Source: JABDQZ01 sp050049775
GTDB taxonomy: Bacteria; Pseudomonadota; Gammaproteobacteria; Chromatiales; Chromatiaceae
Reading direction: 5' to 3'
Assembly: GCA_050049775.1 (NCBI GenBank)
Contig: JASFVP010000002.1
Coordinates: 53,755-117,754, forward strand
DNA length: 64,000 bases
In this document: piece by piece, positions 25,299 through 33,955 of the stretch
Layout: every line of letters starts with the position of its first letter
Numbering within the stretch: the first letter of the stretch is position 1
Notes under the pieces: generated by a model
What the model was told of the DNA's origin: nothing
Seen by the model: only the letters and a program-made list of their open reading frames with translations
Database searches by the model: none
Made by a program: the position numbers and the translations under genes

Positions 25299-27563
25299 AT
25301 GGGTCTTGATCTGGATGATGAAATCCTTCAGGACTTTCTGGTTGAGGGTGGTGAAATTCTCGAGCAGCTCAATGAGCAGCTGGTCGACCTTGAACAGACG
25401 CCTGATGACCCGGATCTGCTGAATGCCGTATTCCGTGGCTTTCACACCATTAAGGGTGGTGCCGGATTCCTCAACATTGAAGCCCTGGTCGAAGTTTGTC
25501 ACAGTGCAGAGGACGTGTTCAACGTACTGCGGCAGGGACAGCGACATGTCGATCCGGAACTCATGGATGCGGTTTTGCAGGTCATCGACGAAGTCAACGC
25601 CATGTTCGCCGGTATCCAGGAAGGCATTGAACCCGAACATGTTGATCCTGCCCTGATCCAGACACTCAAGGGCCTGGCCGTGCCCGCAGGAGAAGCTCCT
25701 GCAGCGTCGGAGGAAACACCGGCAGCAGAGACAGCCGAACCTGAGCCTGAACCAGCGGCAGAGGCATCTGCTGAAGAAGAAGCCGAGGATGAACCGGCGA
25801 TATCAGCCAATGCCGGAGAGGCACTGGACGAATTGCTCAGTGTGGCCGGTGATGACAGCCCACCGGCTCCCGGTGGCGACGACATCACCGAAGAAGAATT
25901 CGAAAACCTGCTCGACGAATTGCACGGCAAGGGCAAGTTCAAGGCGCCGACACCTGAAAGTGCCCCGGCTGCCGAAGCGGCGGCACGTGCGTCTGACTCG
26001 GACGATATCACCGAAGAAGAATTTGAAAACCTGCTCGATGAATTGCACGGCAAGGGCAAGTTCAAGGCGCCGACCCCGGAACAGGACGAGGCGCCGGCCG
26101 CTGCAGCTACCACACCGGCAGCGGATTCCGATGACATCACCGAAGAAGAATTTGACAACCTGTTGGATGAACTGCACGGCAAGGGCAAGTTCAAGACGCC
26201 GACTCCGGCTCAGGACAAAGCGCCGGCTGCCAGTGAGCCTGCGCAGGACAAGCCGGCGGCAAAAGAAGCCGCTGCAGAAAAGCCGGTAGAGAAACCAGCG
26301 GCCAAGCCCAAGGCAGAGCCAAAACCCAAACCGGCAGCCAAAGCGGAACCGGCCAAAGCCCCGGCAGCGGCTGGCCAGCAAAAAGCCGCGCCGGCGGCCG
26401 AAACCACGGTGCGTGTCGATACCCAGCGGCTCGATGATATCATGAACATGGTCGGCGAACTGGTGCTGGTGCGCAATCGCCTCGCCACACTCAAGGCGTC
26501 GATGGAAAACGAAGCGGTAGCTGCCGTGGTTTCCAACCTGGATGTGGTGACATCGGACCTGCAACTGGCGGTCATGAAAACCCGCATGCAGCCGATCAAG
26601 AAAGTCTTCGGTCGCTTCCCGCGCGTGGTGCGTGACCTGGCGCGTTCCCTGAAAAAGGAAATCGATCTCGAGATGGAAGGTGAAGAAACCGATCTCGACA
26701 AAAACCTGGTTGAAGCACTGGCCGATCCGTTGGTGCATCTGGTGCGCAACTCGGTCGACCACGGTATCGAGATGCCGGACGAACGTGAGAAAGCCGGCAA
26801 GCCACGCAAGGGACGTGTGCTGCTGTCCGCCTTGCAGGAAGGCGATCATATCCTGTTGTCGATTCTTGACGACGGCAAGGGTATGGATGCCGAAGTGCTG
26901 CGCAAGCTGGCGGTGGAACGCGGCATGATGGATGCCGAAGCAGCTGCGCGACTCGATAACAAGGAATGCTATAACCTGATTTTCCAGCCGGGCTTCTCCA
27001 CCAAGAAGGAAATTTCCGATATTTCCGGCCGCGGCGTCGGCATGGATGTGGTGAAAACCCGCATCGCCCAGATGAACGGTTCGGTGGAGGTCGACTCGGA
27101 GCTCGGTAAGGGCAGCAAGATCATCGTCAAACTGCCATTGACGCTGGCGATATTGCCGACGCTCATGGTGGTGCTGGGCGAACAGCCGTTTGCCTTGCCA
27201 TTGGCCAGTGTGGTGGAAATTTTCAATCTGGACCTGGGCAAGACCAATGTGGTCGATGGCCAGCTGACGATCCGGGTCCGGCAACGTGCCTTGCCACTGT
27301 TTTATCTGCGTCAATGGCTGGTCAACGACGGTATCCAGCCGGACTACAGCGAAGGTGGCGGCCATGTTGTCGTGGTCAATGTCAGCGGCGCCCAGGTTGG
27401 CCTGGTTGTGGATCACCTGGTTGGCCAGGAAGAAGTGGTGATCAAACCGCTCGGCGCCTTGTTGCAGGGTCTCGAGGGTATGGCGGGCGCGACCATCACG
27501 GGTGATGGCAAGATCGCGCTGATTATGGATGTGCCGGGTCTGATGCGTAAATACGCACGTTGA
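25299..27563 (+). CDS. cheA: Chemotaxis histidine kinase CheA
   Basis: Central kinase of the chemosensory array. P1 has the phospho-acceptor His49 in RGFHTIKGGAGFLN; P3 (dimerisation) starts near 367 (VDTQRLDDIMNMVGELVLVRN); P4 carries LVHLVRNSVDHGIE and GRGVGMDVVKTRI; P5 (CheW-like) ends the protein. Between P1 and P3 (about 130-365) there is no obvious folded P2 domain. Instead the linker is Ala/Pro/Glu/Lys-rich and holds three copies of a 27-residue acidic motif, annotated separately. ATG 25299 is chosen because AAGAAGGAG lies 6 bases upstream. An open frame of 598 codons on the opposite strand is a by-product of codon bias. Confidence 0.95.
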   Translation: MGLDLDDEILQDFLVEGGEILEQLNEQLVDLEQTPDDPDLLNAVFRGFHTIKGGAGFLNIEALVEVCHSAEDVFNVLRQGQRHVDPELMDAVLQVIDEVNAMFAGIQEGIEPEHVDPALIQTLKGLAVPAGEAPAASEETPAAETAEPEPEPAAEASAEEEAEDEPAISANAGEALDELLSVAGDDSPPAPGGDDITEEEFENLLDELHGKGKFKAPTPESAPAAEAAARASDSDDITEEEFENLLDELHGKGKFKAPTPEQDEAPAAAATTPAADSDDITEEEFDNLLDELHGKGKFKTPTPAQDKAPAASEPAQDKPAAKEAAAEKPVEKPAAKPKAEPKPKPAAKAEPAKAPAAAGQQKAAPAAETTVRVDTQRLDDIMNMVGELVLVRNRLATLKASMENEAVAAVVSNLDVVTSDLQLAVMKTRMQPIKKVFGRFPRVVRDLARSLKKEIDLEMEGEETDLDKNLVEALADPLVHLVRNSVDHGIEMPDEREKAGKPRKGRVLLSALQEGDHILLSILDDGKGMDAEVLRKLAVERGMMDAEAAARLDNKECYNLIFQPGFSTKKEISDISGRGVGMDVVKTRIAQMNGSVEVDSELGKGSKIIVKLPLTLAILPTLMVVLGEQPFALPLASVVEIFNLDLGKTNVVDGQLTIRVRQRALPLFYLRQWLVNDGIQPDYSEGGGHVVVVNVSGAQVGLVVDHLVGQEEVVIKPLGALLQGLEGMAGATITGDGKIALIMDVPGLMRKYAR
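25878..26210 (+). repeat. Three 81-bp repeats in the CheA linker
   Basis: Copies at 25878-25958, 26001-26081 and 26130-26210 encode nearly the same 27 residues (core DDITEEEFENLLDELHGKGK, then FK-A/T-PTPE) at CheA residues 194, 235 and 278, spaced 41 and 43 residues apart by Ala/Pro-rich spacers. The copies differ mostly at silent third positions, so the peptide, rather than the DNA, appears to be under selection. The motif is an acidic amphipathic helix with a LLxEL core. Confidence 0.92.
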
Positions 27564-27610
27564 GTGCAGTGTCCGGCCCCGGTCTGAATAACAAGGCAAA
27601 GTGAAATCCT

Positions 27611-28663
27611 ATGGGGCAAAAAGTAGATGTCCTGGTGGTCGATGACTCGGCTTTTTTTCGCCACAGGATCACCGAGGTACTGCAACAATCACCGCAACTG
27701 AACGTCATTGGCACGGCCGCCAATGGCCGCGAGGCGGTGGAAAAAACCCTGCAACTGAAGCCTGACGTGATTACCATGGACGTCGAAATGCCGGTGATGG
27801 ACGGCATCGAGGCGGTACGGCAGATCATGGCAAAACTGCCAACGCCGATTCTGATGTTTTCCAGTCTCACCAGCGATGGCGCCAGAGTCACGCTGGATGC
27901 GCTTGATGCCGGTGCGGTCGATTTCCTGTCGAAAAACTTTTCCCCGAAAAGCACCTTTGATGAAGCCTATGTGTTGCTGCGTGAGAAGGTCAGCAAAATC
28001 GCGGCCCGCACCAACCGCAAATCACTCGCGCGTACCTCGCCGACGAAAACAGCGGCCGCTGGCAGCGAGCGTGTGCGTGCGGCCAGCCAGACGGGCCGCT
28101 ACAAGCTGGTGGTTATCGGCGCCTCTACCGGTGGTCCGGTTGCCCTGCAGACGGTATTGAGTAAATTGCCGGCCAGCTTCCCGTTACCGATTGTGGTGAT
28201 GGTGCACATGCCGGCGGCCTTTACGCCGGCGTATGCCAGCCGCCTCAACGATCTTTGCAAGATTCGTGTCAAGGAAGCCACCGACCGCGACGCACTGACG
28301 CCTGGCCAGGCGCTGCTGGCGCCAGGTGGCATGCAGTTACTGGTCGAGAAAAGCGGCTCCAGCGGTTATGTCGAAGTCAAACAAAGCCTGCCGGAACAGA
28401 CCTATAAACCCAGTGTCGATGTCGGCTTCGGTTCGGCGGCATTGAGTTTTGGTCGTGATGTCCTGGCGATCGTGCTGACCGGCATGGGTTCCGACGGCAA
28501 GATGGGCGCACAAAAGCTCAAACAGGCCGGCGCCACCGTCTGGTCACAGAACGAAGCCAGTTGTGTGGTTTACGGCATGCCGCAGGCTGTGGAAAAGGCC
28601 GGTTTGTCCGACCGGGTACTGGCGATCGACGAGATCGGCGAACAGCTGGCCAAGGCGGTGTGA
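27611..28663 (+). CDS. cheB: Receptor methylesterase/deamidase CheB
   Basis: Response regulator that removes methyl groups from chemoreceptors when phosphorylated. The receiver (about 1-120) shows DDSAFFR and the phospho-Asp in ITMDVEMPVMDG; a linker of some 40 residues follows; the esterase domain (about 160-350) shows the nucleophile in GASTGGP, the His in VMVHMPAAFT and the Asp in LTGMGSDGKMG. No cheR lies in this window, so the methyltransferase must be encoded elsewhere. motC follows after 1 base. Confidence 0.95.
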   Translation: MGQKVDVLVVDDSAFFRHRITEVLQQSPQLNVIGTAANGREAVEKTLQLKPDVITMDVEMPVMDGIEAVRQIMAKLPTPILMFSSLTSDGARVTLDALDAGAVDFLSKNFSPKSTFDEAYVLLREKVSKIAARTNRKSLARTSPTKTAAAGSERVRAASQTGRYKLVVIGASTGGPVALQTVLSKLPASFPLPIVVMVHMPAAFTPAYASRLNDLCKIRVKEATDRDALTPGQALLAPGGMQLLVEKSGSSGYVEVKQSLPEQTYKPSVDVGFGSAALSFGRDVLAIVLTGMGSDGKMGAQKLKQAGATVWSQNEASCVVYGMPQAVEKAGLSDRVLAIDEIGEQLAKAV

Positions 28664-28664
28664 C

Positions 28665-29405
28665 GTGGATTTCCTGAGTCTCATCGGCATCCTCATCGCC
28701 TTTTTGGCGATCCTCGGCGGCAACTGGCTGGAGGGTGGCCACGCGGCTTCCCTGTTGAACGGGCCGGCGCTGGCGATCGTTCTGGGTGGCACTTTCGGCG
28801 CCATTCTGCTGCAGACACCGATCCCGATTTTCATCCGCGCCATGCGCATGTCGGGTTCGGTATTTCGTCCACCGCGTTTACCGGTGCAGGACACCATCAC
28901 CAAACTGGTCAAATGGAGCCAGATTGCACGGCGTGACGGCTTACTTGGCCTGGAAAATGCTACCAGATTGGAGAAAGACCGTTTCATCAAGAAAGGCGTG
29001 GAACTGTTGGTCGACGGTAATGAGCCGGAGGTCATCAGGAATGTGCTCGAGGTGGAGGTCGACAGTCGTGAAAGCCGTGATTTGCAGGCAACACGTGTGT
29101 TTGAGAGTATGGGAGGCTATGCGCCGACCATCGGTATTCTGGGAGCGGTAATGGGTTTGATCCATGTGATGCAGAATCTGGGAGATCCGGAAAAACTGGG
29201 CAGCGGCATCGCCACCGCGTTTGTCGCCACCATTTACGGCGTCGGCCTGGCGAACCTGTTTTTACTGCCGTTTGCCAACAAGCTGAAAAACCAGATCGCC
29301 CAGCGCACCCTGTTTCTGGAAATGGTGATCGAAGGCATTGTATCGATCGCCGAAGGCGAGAACCCGCGTCATATTCAGGCGAAGTTGCAGGGTTTTGAAC
29401 ACTGA
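28665..29405 (+). CDS. motC: Flagellar stator protein MotC (MotA family)
   Basis: A 246-residue MotA/PomA-type proton channel subunit with four TM helices. Typical segments are GNWLEGGHAASLLNGPALAIVLGGTFGA at the N-terminus and ESMGGYAPTIGILGAVMGLIHVM with the conserved Pro for torque coupling near GxxTPxxG-type helix 3. The GTG at 28665 is used since it directly follows cheB; longer frames run into cheB. Position after cheB and before an OmpA-type partner matches motCD of Pseudomonas, a second stator set used for swarming there. Confidence 0.93.
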   Translation: MDFLSLIGILIAFLAILGGNWLEGGHAASLLNGPALAIVLGGTFGAILLQTPIPIFIRAMRMSGSVFRPPRLPVQDTITKLVKWSQIARRDGLLGLENATRLEKDRFIKKGVELLVDGNEPEVIRNVLEVEVDSRESRDLQATRVFESMGGYAPTIGILGAVMGLIHVMQNLGDPEKLGSGIATAFVATIYGVGLANLFLLPFANKLKNQIAQRTLFLEMVIEGIVSIAEGENPRHIQAKLQGFEH

Positions 29406-29422
29406 CAGCAGCGGGTAATGAC

Positions 29423-30295
29423 GTGGCCAGATCCAGAAAGAAAAAACCGCAGGAAAGTGAAAACCTCGAAAGGTGGCTGGTCTCCTATGCTGATTTTGTT
29501 ACATTGCTGTTTGCCTTTTTTGTGGTCATGTACGCGATTTCCACGATTAACGAAGGCAAGTACCGGGTATTGTCCGACACCATGATCGAGGCTTTTTCCG
29601 AACCGCTCAAGGAAACCCCGGAAGTTGACCAGGTGCCGCCGACCAGTGCGGAACAGCTGGTTGGTGAATATCTGGAGCGCCAGCCGGATGCGCCGGCCAC
29701 CGGCGCCGAAGCCAGCCAGCCGAATACCGGTCCCTCGGACATCGAACCGACGGACAACCGCCTGTGGGTGGTGGCCAGTAACCTGGATTCCTCGTTGCAG
29801 GGTTTTGTCGATCAGGACCTGGTCAGCATCAATTTGCAGGGCGACAAGATCGAGGTGCAGCTCAACAACAAAATGCTGTTCGACAGTGGCAGCGCGCGAT
29901 TGTCCGCCAATGCGCGCAAGGCATTTGCCGACATCGCCACCATCGTCAAACCACTGAAGAACCGGATTTATGTCGAAGGCCATACCGACAATGTGCCGAT
30001 CAGCACGCTGGTGTTTCCGTCCAACTGGGAACTGTCCGCGGCGCGCGCCGCCAGCGTGGTCAACTATCTGGTGCGCCAGGGCTTGCAGCCGCAGCGGCTG
30101 GCCGCCATCGGTTATGGCCAGTATCGCCCGGTGGCTGAAAACACCACGGAAAAAGGACGCAGCAAGAATCGCCGCGTGACCCTGATCATCCGCTCCGACA
30201 GCGGTGGCCACGTGTTTGGCGAACTTGACCAGGGTGAAGCAGGGACTGCAGACGAAGGAGACATCCCCTGGGCGGAATCGCCCGGAGGCCTGTGA
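29423..30295 (+). CDS. motD: Flagellar stator protein MotD (MotB family)
   Basis: A 290-residue partner of MotC: basic N-terminus (ARSRKKK), one TM helix (about 20-40, VSYADFVTLLFAFFVVMYAIS) that includes the conserved proton-carrying Asp, a plug/linker region, and an OmpA-like peptidoglycan-binding domain (about 150-265) with YVEGHTDNVPI and NWELSAARAASVVNYL. The start is GTG at 29423. The last base of its stop overlaps the start of the parC ATG. Confidence 0.93.
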   Translation: MARSRKKKPQESENLERWLVSYADFVTLLFAFFVVMYAISTINEGKYRVLSDTMIEAFSEPLKETPEVDQVPPTSAEQLVGEYLERQPDAPATGAEASQPNTGPSDIEPTDNRLWVVASNLDSSLQGFVDQDLVSINLQGDKIEVQLNNKMLFDSGSARLSANARKAFADIATIVKPLKNRIYVEGHTDNVPISTLVFPSNWELSAARAASVVNYLVRQGLQPQRLAAIGYGQYRPVAENTTEKGRSKNRRVTLIIRSDSGGHVFGELDQGEAGTADEGDIPWAESPGGL

Positions 30296-31095
30296 TGAAA
30301 ATCTGGACCGTCGCCAACCAGAAAGGCGGGGTCGGCAAGACCACCACCACGGTCGCACTCGGTGGTTTGCTCGCCGCCTGGGGTTTTCGCACGCTGCTGG
30401 TGGACGTTGATCCACATGGTTCATTGACCAGCTATTTCCGTTACGACCCCGATGCGCTTGACGACAGTACCTATTCATTATTCCAGGCGCTGGCGGAAAA
30501 GCGTGATCTCGATCCGGGGTCAGTGATCTGCGATACCGGCACCAGCGGTTTGTCACTGATGCCGGCGTCGGTGGCGCTGGCCACGCTGGATCGCCAGTCG
30601 GCGCGCCTCGAAGGTATGGGACTGGTGTTGCGCAATGCGCTGGCGAAGATGCAGCAGCAGTATGATTATGTATTGATCGATTGTCCGCCACTGCTGGGTG
30701 TGTTGCTGATCAACGCACTGGCTGCCTGTGAACATCTGGTCATTCCGGTGCAGACCGAGTTCCTCGCCATCAAGGGGCTGGAGCGCATGACGCATACGCT
30801 CAAGATGGTGCTCAAGGCGCGCAAGACGCCGCTGGCCTACACCATCATCCCGACCATGTTCGACAAGCGCACGCGCGCCTCGATCGACAGCCTGCAGGTG
30901 CTCAAACAAAATTATGCCGAGCATCTGTGGCACGGCGTGATCCCGGTTGATACCAAATTTCGCGAAGCCAGCCGTGCCGGCATTCCGCCGGCGATGTTTG
31001 ATCCCAAAGGCCGGGGTGTGCAGGCGTATGCCAGCCTGCTCGAGGAACTGCAGCAAGGGGCTCCCCATCTTGCCGCGGCCGAAGGCGTGCAATGA
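30295..31095 (+). CDS. parC: ParC, ParA-like ATPase for polar chemotaxis arrays
   Basis: A 266-residue ParA/Soj-family ATPase with deviant Walker A KGGVGKTTTTVALGG and DVDPHGSLTSYF. ATPases in this position, followed by a CheW-like protein, are known in Vibrio and Pseudomonas as ParC, which localises chemotaxis arrays to the cell pole and segregates them; no parB-type partner or parS site is evident nearby, consistent with an array rather than a DNA partition role. ATG 30295 follows GGAGG by 6 bases; the gene overlaps parP by 4 bases. Confidence 0.87.
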   Translation: MKIWTVANQKGGVGKTTTTVALGGLLAAWGFRTLLVDVDPHGSLTSYFRYDPDALDDSTYSLFQALAEKRDLDPGSVICDTGTSGLSLMPASVALATLDRQSARLEGMGLVLRNALAKMQQQYDYVLIDCPPLLGVLLINALAACEHLVIPVQTEFLAIKGLERMTHTLKMVLKARKTPLAYTIIPTMFDKRTRASIDSLQVLKQNYAEHLWHGVIPVDTKFREASRAGIPPAMFDPKGRGVQAYASLLEELQQGAPHLAAAEGVQ

Positions 31096-31811
31096 TGGTG
31101 GAGAAGCAGAAAAAAACGCTGTTGGCCGATTCGGATGCCGCTGTTTTTAGCCTGCTGGAATCGCTGCTGCAGGAGGTCGATGAGCAGGTCAGGGTCGAGG
31201 TCCCTACCGAGACCAAACCGGCCACACAGACAAAAACGGAAGTTGAGGTTAAGAAACCGGAAACCGCGCCGATAACCGAGGTAATCGAACAGCCGGTGAC
31301 GACCGAAGTGATCGCGCCGGTGGCAGAAGCTGCACCGGTCGAAGAGGCGCTGGAAACAGCCGATCTGCCGGAATGGACAGCGGAAAAATTCAGTTGCCTG
31401 CTGTTTGATGTAGAGGGAACCGAGCTGGCTGTACCTCTGGCGATGCTGGACAGCATCGCGGTGTGGGACCAGGAAGCGACGCAGGTGCCGACCCAGCCGG
31501 ACTGGCATCTGGGTGTGATTAAACACCGGGACAACAATGTGATCGCTCTGGATACCGCCAGGCTGATCATGCCGGAAAAGATCACCGAGACCGCCGAGCA
31601 GCGACGTTTGCAGCATGGCAGTCATTTGCTGGTGGTGAAACAGCGCTGGGCGCTCAGCTGTGACGGGATCAAACAGACCATCCAGCTGGATCCGCAACAG
31701 GTGCGCTGGCGGCCACAACGCAACAGCCGCGTGTGGGCGCTGGGAACACTGGTAGACCGGCTGTGTGTGTTGCTTGACCCGGAAATCCTGATTCAGGAAA
31801 TCAGCAGCTAA
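31092..31811 (+). CDS. parP: ParP, CheW-domain array-anchoring protein
   Basis: A 239-residue protein: N-terminal segment with a short conserved helix (DSDAAVFSLLESLLQEVDEQV), an acidic Pro/Thr/Glu-rich linker (about 35-95), and a C-terminal CheW-like domain (about 100-235, FSCLLFDVEGTELAVPLAMLDSI). That plan and its place between a ParA-like gene and cheW match ParP of Vibrio, whose CheW-like domain binds CheA and receptors while the N-terminus binds ParC. The specific role here is inferred from order and architecture. Confidence 0.85.
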   Translation: MMVEKQKKTLLADSDAAVFSLLESLLQEVDEQVRVEVPTETKPATQTKTEVEVKKPETAPITEVIEQPVTTEVIAPVAEAAPVEEALETADLPEWTAEKFSCLLFDVEGTELAVPLAMLDSIAVWDQEATQVPTQPDWHLGVIKHRDNNVIALDTARLIMPEKITETAEQRRLQHGSHLLVVKQRWALSCDGIKQTIQLDPQQVRWRPQRNSRVWALGTLVDRLCVLLDPEILIQEISS

Positions 31812-31921
31812 AGCTGCTACTTTATTAGGAAAGCCGGATAAACAATGAAATTAGCGCCGTTGCGCAAACAATCTGACGCGACGGCAACAGGCAAAAGATA
31901 CAAGAGGCGTGGAGAACGACA

Positions 31922-32404
31922 ATGACAGCGGAAGCAGAGGTTAGCACCAACAACGATCCGGAAATTCAGCTGGTCACATTCAAGCTGAAAGACGAAGTCT
32001 ATGGTATCAACGTCATGCAGGTGCAGGAAGTTCTGCGCGTCGCCGAGATCGCACCGGTCCCGGGTGCGCCGCATTATGTGCTGGGCATCATCAACCTGCG
32101 TGGTAATGTGGTCACTGTTATCGACACACGCACCCGCTTCGGTTTACCATCAACCGAGATCGACGATCTCAGCCGAATTGTGATTATCGAGTCGGAGCAA
32201 CAGGTGGTCGGCATACTGGTCGACAGCGTTGCCGAAGTGGTCGACCTGCATGCTTCGGAAATCGATTCCGCTCCCAATGTCGGCAACGAGGAAAGTTCCA
32301 GATACATCCAGGGTGTGGCTAGCTGGAACAACAACCTGCTGATTGTGGTTGACCTCAACAAGTTGCTGTCAGAAGAAGAGTGGGCCGAGATGGGTATGTT
32401 CTGA
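31922..32404 (+). CDS. cheW: Chemotaxis coupling protein CheW
   Basis: A 160-residue adaptor linking receptors to CheA. The CheW fold is easily followed: LVTFKLKDEVYGINVMQVQEV, the VPGAPHYVLGIINLRGNVV signature, and the C-terminal NLLIVVDLNKLLSEEEW. A ribosome site (AGGCGTGGAG) lies ahead of the ATG at 31922. It is separated from parP by 110 bases, the longest gap inside this part of the block, so it could have extra regulation of its own. Confidence 0.96.
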   Translation: MTAEAEVSTNNDPEIQLVTFKLKDEVYGINVMQVQEVLRVAEIAPVPGAPHYVLGIINLRGNVVTVIDTRTRFGLPSTEIDDLSRIVIIESEQQVVGILVDSVAEVVDLHASEIDSAPNVGNEESSRYIQGVASWNNNLLIVVDLNKLLSEEEWAEMGMF

Positions 32405-32416
32405 TGAGGTGATGCC

Positions 32417-32587
32417 ATGGCCGACATAAGTTCAAGCAATGTGACACATCCGGTTGGCCACATCGACGCCACCAAGAAAGTCGATCCGAAAAAGAAACGT
32501 CAACAGACACAGGATAAAGACGCCAGGAAACGTCGGCAGAAAAAACAGGGCGATGATGATAACCACCATATTGATGTTTTTGCCTGA
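32417..32587 (+). CDS. 56-residue basic protein between cheW and DUF2802 gene
   Basis: ATG 32417 follows GAGG at 7 bases, and the frame ends at 32587 with its stop directly abutting the ATG of the next gene. The peptide begins MADISSSNVTHPVGHIDATK, has a dense basic middle (KKVDPKKKRQQ, RKRRQKKQ) and an acidic-histidine tail ending DDDNHHIDVFA. No TM helix or known domain is recognised. Tight packing between two genes of the operon and a good ribosome site support a real gene; function is unknown. Confidence 0.65.
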   Translation: MADISSSNVTHPVGHIDATKKVDPKKKRQQTQDKDARKRRQKKQGDDDNHHIDVFA

Positions 32588-32974
32588 ATGACCATCCTCT
32601 GGATCAGCATTACCGTCACCTTTGTTATTCTGGCGCTCATTCTGCTCAACCTCGCACTCCGCCTGAAAAAAACCAATCAACGCATCGAATACCTCGAAGG
32701 CCGTATGAAATCCCAGCAGGTCAGCATCAACGGACTGACCGCCGGCGCCATTGGCGTCGACAAACGCCTGCGTGGCATCGAAGATCGCGAGAAAGCCATC
32801 GTCGACCGCCAGGAATCCATTGAAAGCCAGCAATCGCAGGCCGAAGCGCCCTTCGGTGAAGCTATCCGCCTGGTGCAGCAGGGCGCCACCGCGCAACGCC
32901 TGGTTGATGAACTGGGGCTGAGCCAGAGCGAGGCCAGTCTCATCGCCATGATTCATGGCGGCCACAATCACTGA
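32588..32974 (+). CDS. DUF2802 membrane-anchored coiled-coil protein
   Basis: A 128-residue protein with one N-terminal TM helix (about 4-24), a coiled-coil (about 28-85, with RIEYLEGRMKSQQVSINGL) and a helical C-terminus (IRLVQQGATAQRLVDELGLSQSEASLIAMIHG) that reads like a small helix-turn-helix. This composition and position after cheW match the DUF2802 gene found at the end of gammaproteobacterial chemotaxis operons, including Pseudomonas. The function is not established. It probably closes the motility operon; a weak hairpin (GTTGGC/GCCAAC, about 33024-33042) lies behind it. Confidence 0.8.
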   Translation: MTILWISITVTFVILALILLNLALRLKKTNQRIEYLEGRMKSQQVSINGLTAGAIGVDKRLRGIEDREKAIVDRQESIESQQSQAEAPFGEAIRLVQQGATAQRLVDELGLSQSEASLIAMIHGGHNH

Positions 32975-33114
32975 CGACTGGCCGACCGGCCGGTTTAACG
33001 CAGGTTGGAAAATCAGCCCCCTGTTGGCGGTTTTGCCAACTGTTTAATTCCCAGTTTCCAGCATTTGCTTTATTCTCACGCCCTCAACAATAATTTTTTG
33101 TGAGGAAATGTCCT

Positions 33115-33936
33115 ATGGAAATTACAGGCCTGATGGAACAAGCACAGGAATTGCTGGCACTGTATGGGTTAAAGCTCGTTGCTGCGCTGGCAATATTCAT
33201 TATCGGTAAATGGGTATCCAGGCTGGTCAAGAAACTGGTCGCCAAAATGATGACCAAAGGCAACGCGGAACCGACCATCATCGGTTTTGTCGCCAATATC
33301 GCCTATGTCGCCATGATGGCGTTTGTGATACTGGCCGCACTCGGTCAACTGGGAATTCAGACCACTTCCTTTATCGCCGTACTCGGTGCCGCCGGCCTGG
33401 CCATCGGCCTGGCCTTGCAGGGTTCGCTGTCGAACTTTGCTGCCGGTTTCCTCATGATCATTTTCCGGCCGTTCAAGGTCGGTGATTTCATTGAAGGCGC
33501 CGGTGTTGCCGGTGTGGTCGAGGAGATTTCCATTTTTACCACCACCATGAAAACCGGTGACAACAAAACCATCATCGTGCCCAATGCCAGCCTGTCGAGC
33601 GGCAATATCATCAACTATTCCACCAAGGAAACCCGTCGCGTCGACCTGACCGTGGGTGTTTCCTATGATGCCGATCTGGCGCATGTCAAAAAAGTGCTGG
33701 CTGAGCTGGTGGAAGCGGACGAGCGCATTCTTGACGACCCTGCCTACATGATCGCCGTAGCCGAACTGGCCGATAACAGCGTCAACCTGGTGGTGCGCAG
33801 TTGGGTCAAGAGCGGCGACTACTGGGGTGTCCTGTTCTCCTTGACCGAAGCAGTCAAACTGCGCTTCGATCAGGAAGGCATTGGCATTCCATATCCGCAG
33901 CGCGATGTACATCTCTACGAGCACAAAGCCGCCTGA
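33115..33936 (+). CDS. mscS: Small-conductance mechanosensitive channel MscS
   Basis: A 273-residue channel of MscS core size. Three TM helices are visible, the third being the pore helix with glycine/alanine packing (GAAGLAIGLALQGSLSNFAAG), followed by FLMIIFRPFKVGDFIE and the cytoplasmic beta domain (IIVPNASLSSGNIINYS, a diagnostic MscS segment). It opens under membrane tension to release solutes on osmotic down-shock. ATG 33115 is preceded by GAGG; an in-frame GTG five codons upstream is less likely. Confidence 0.94.
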   Translation: MEITGLMEQAQELLALYGLKLVAALAIFIIGKWVSRLVKKLVAKMMTKGNAEPTIIGFVANIAYVAMMAFVILAALGQLGIQTTSFIAVLGAAGLAIGLALQGSLSNFAAGFLMIIFRPFKVGDFIEGAGVAGVVEEISIFTTTMKTGDNKTIIVPNASLSSGNIINYSTKETRRVDLTVGVSYDADLAHVKKVLAELVEADERILDDPAYMIAVAELADNSVNLVVRSWVKSGDYWGVLFSLTEAVKLRFDQEGIGIPYPQRDVHLYEHKAA

Positions 33937-33955
33937 GTAACCGCCGCCTGATTCA

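Noticed and set aside
25803..27599. 598-codon open frame on the minus strand opposite cheA
   Set aside because: It is antisense to a certain gene, is rich in His, Gln and Arg from reading GC-biased codons backwards, and shows no domain or ribosome site.
33021..33045. Second sigma-54 promoter before mscS (TTGGCGGTTTTGCC)
   Set aside because: The GG and GC elements are 3 bases too close together; the sequence is better read as a small hairpin.
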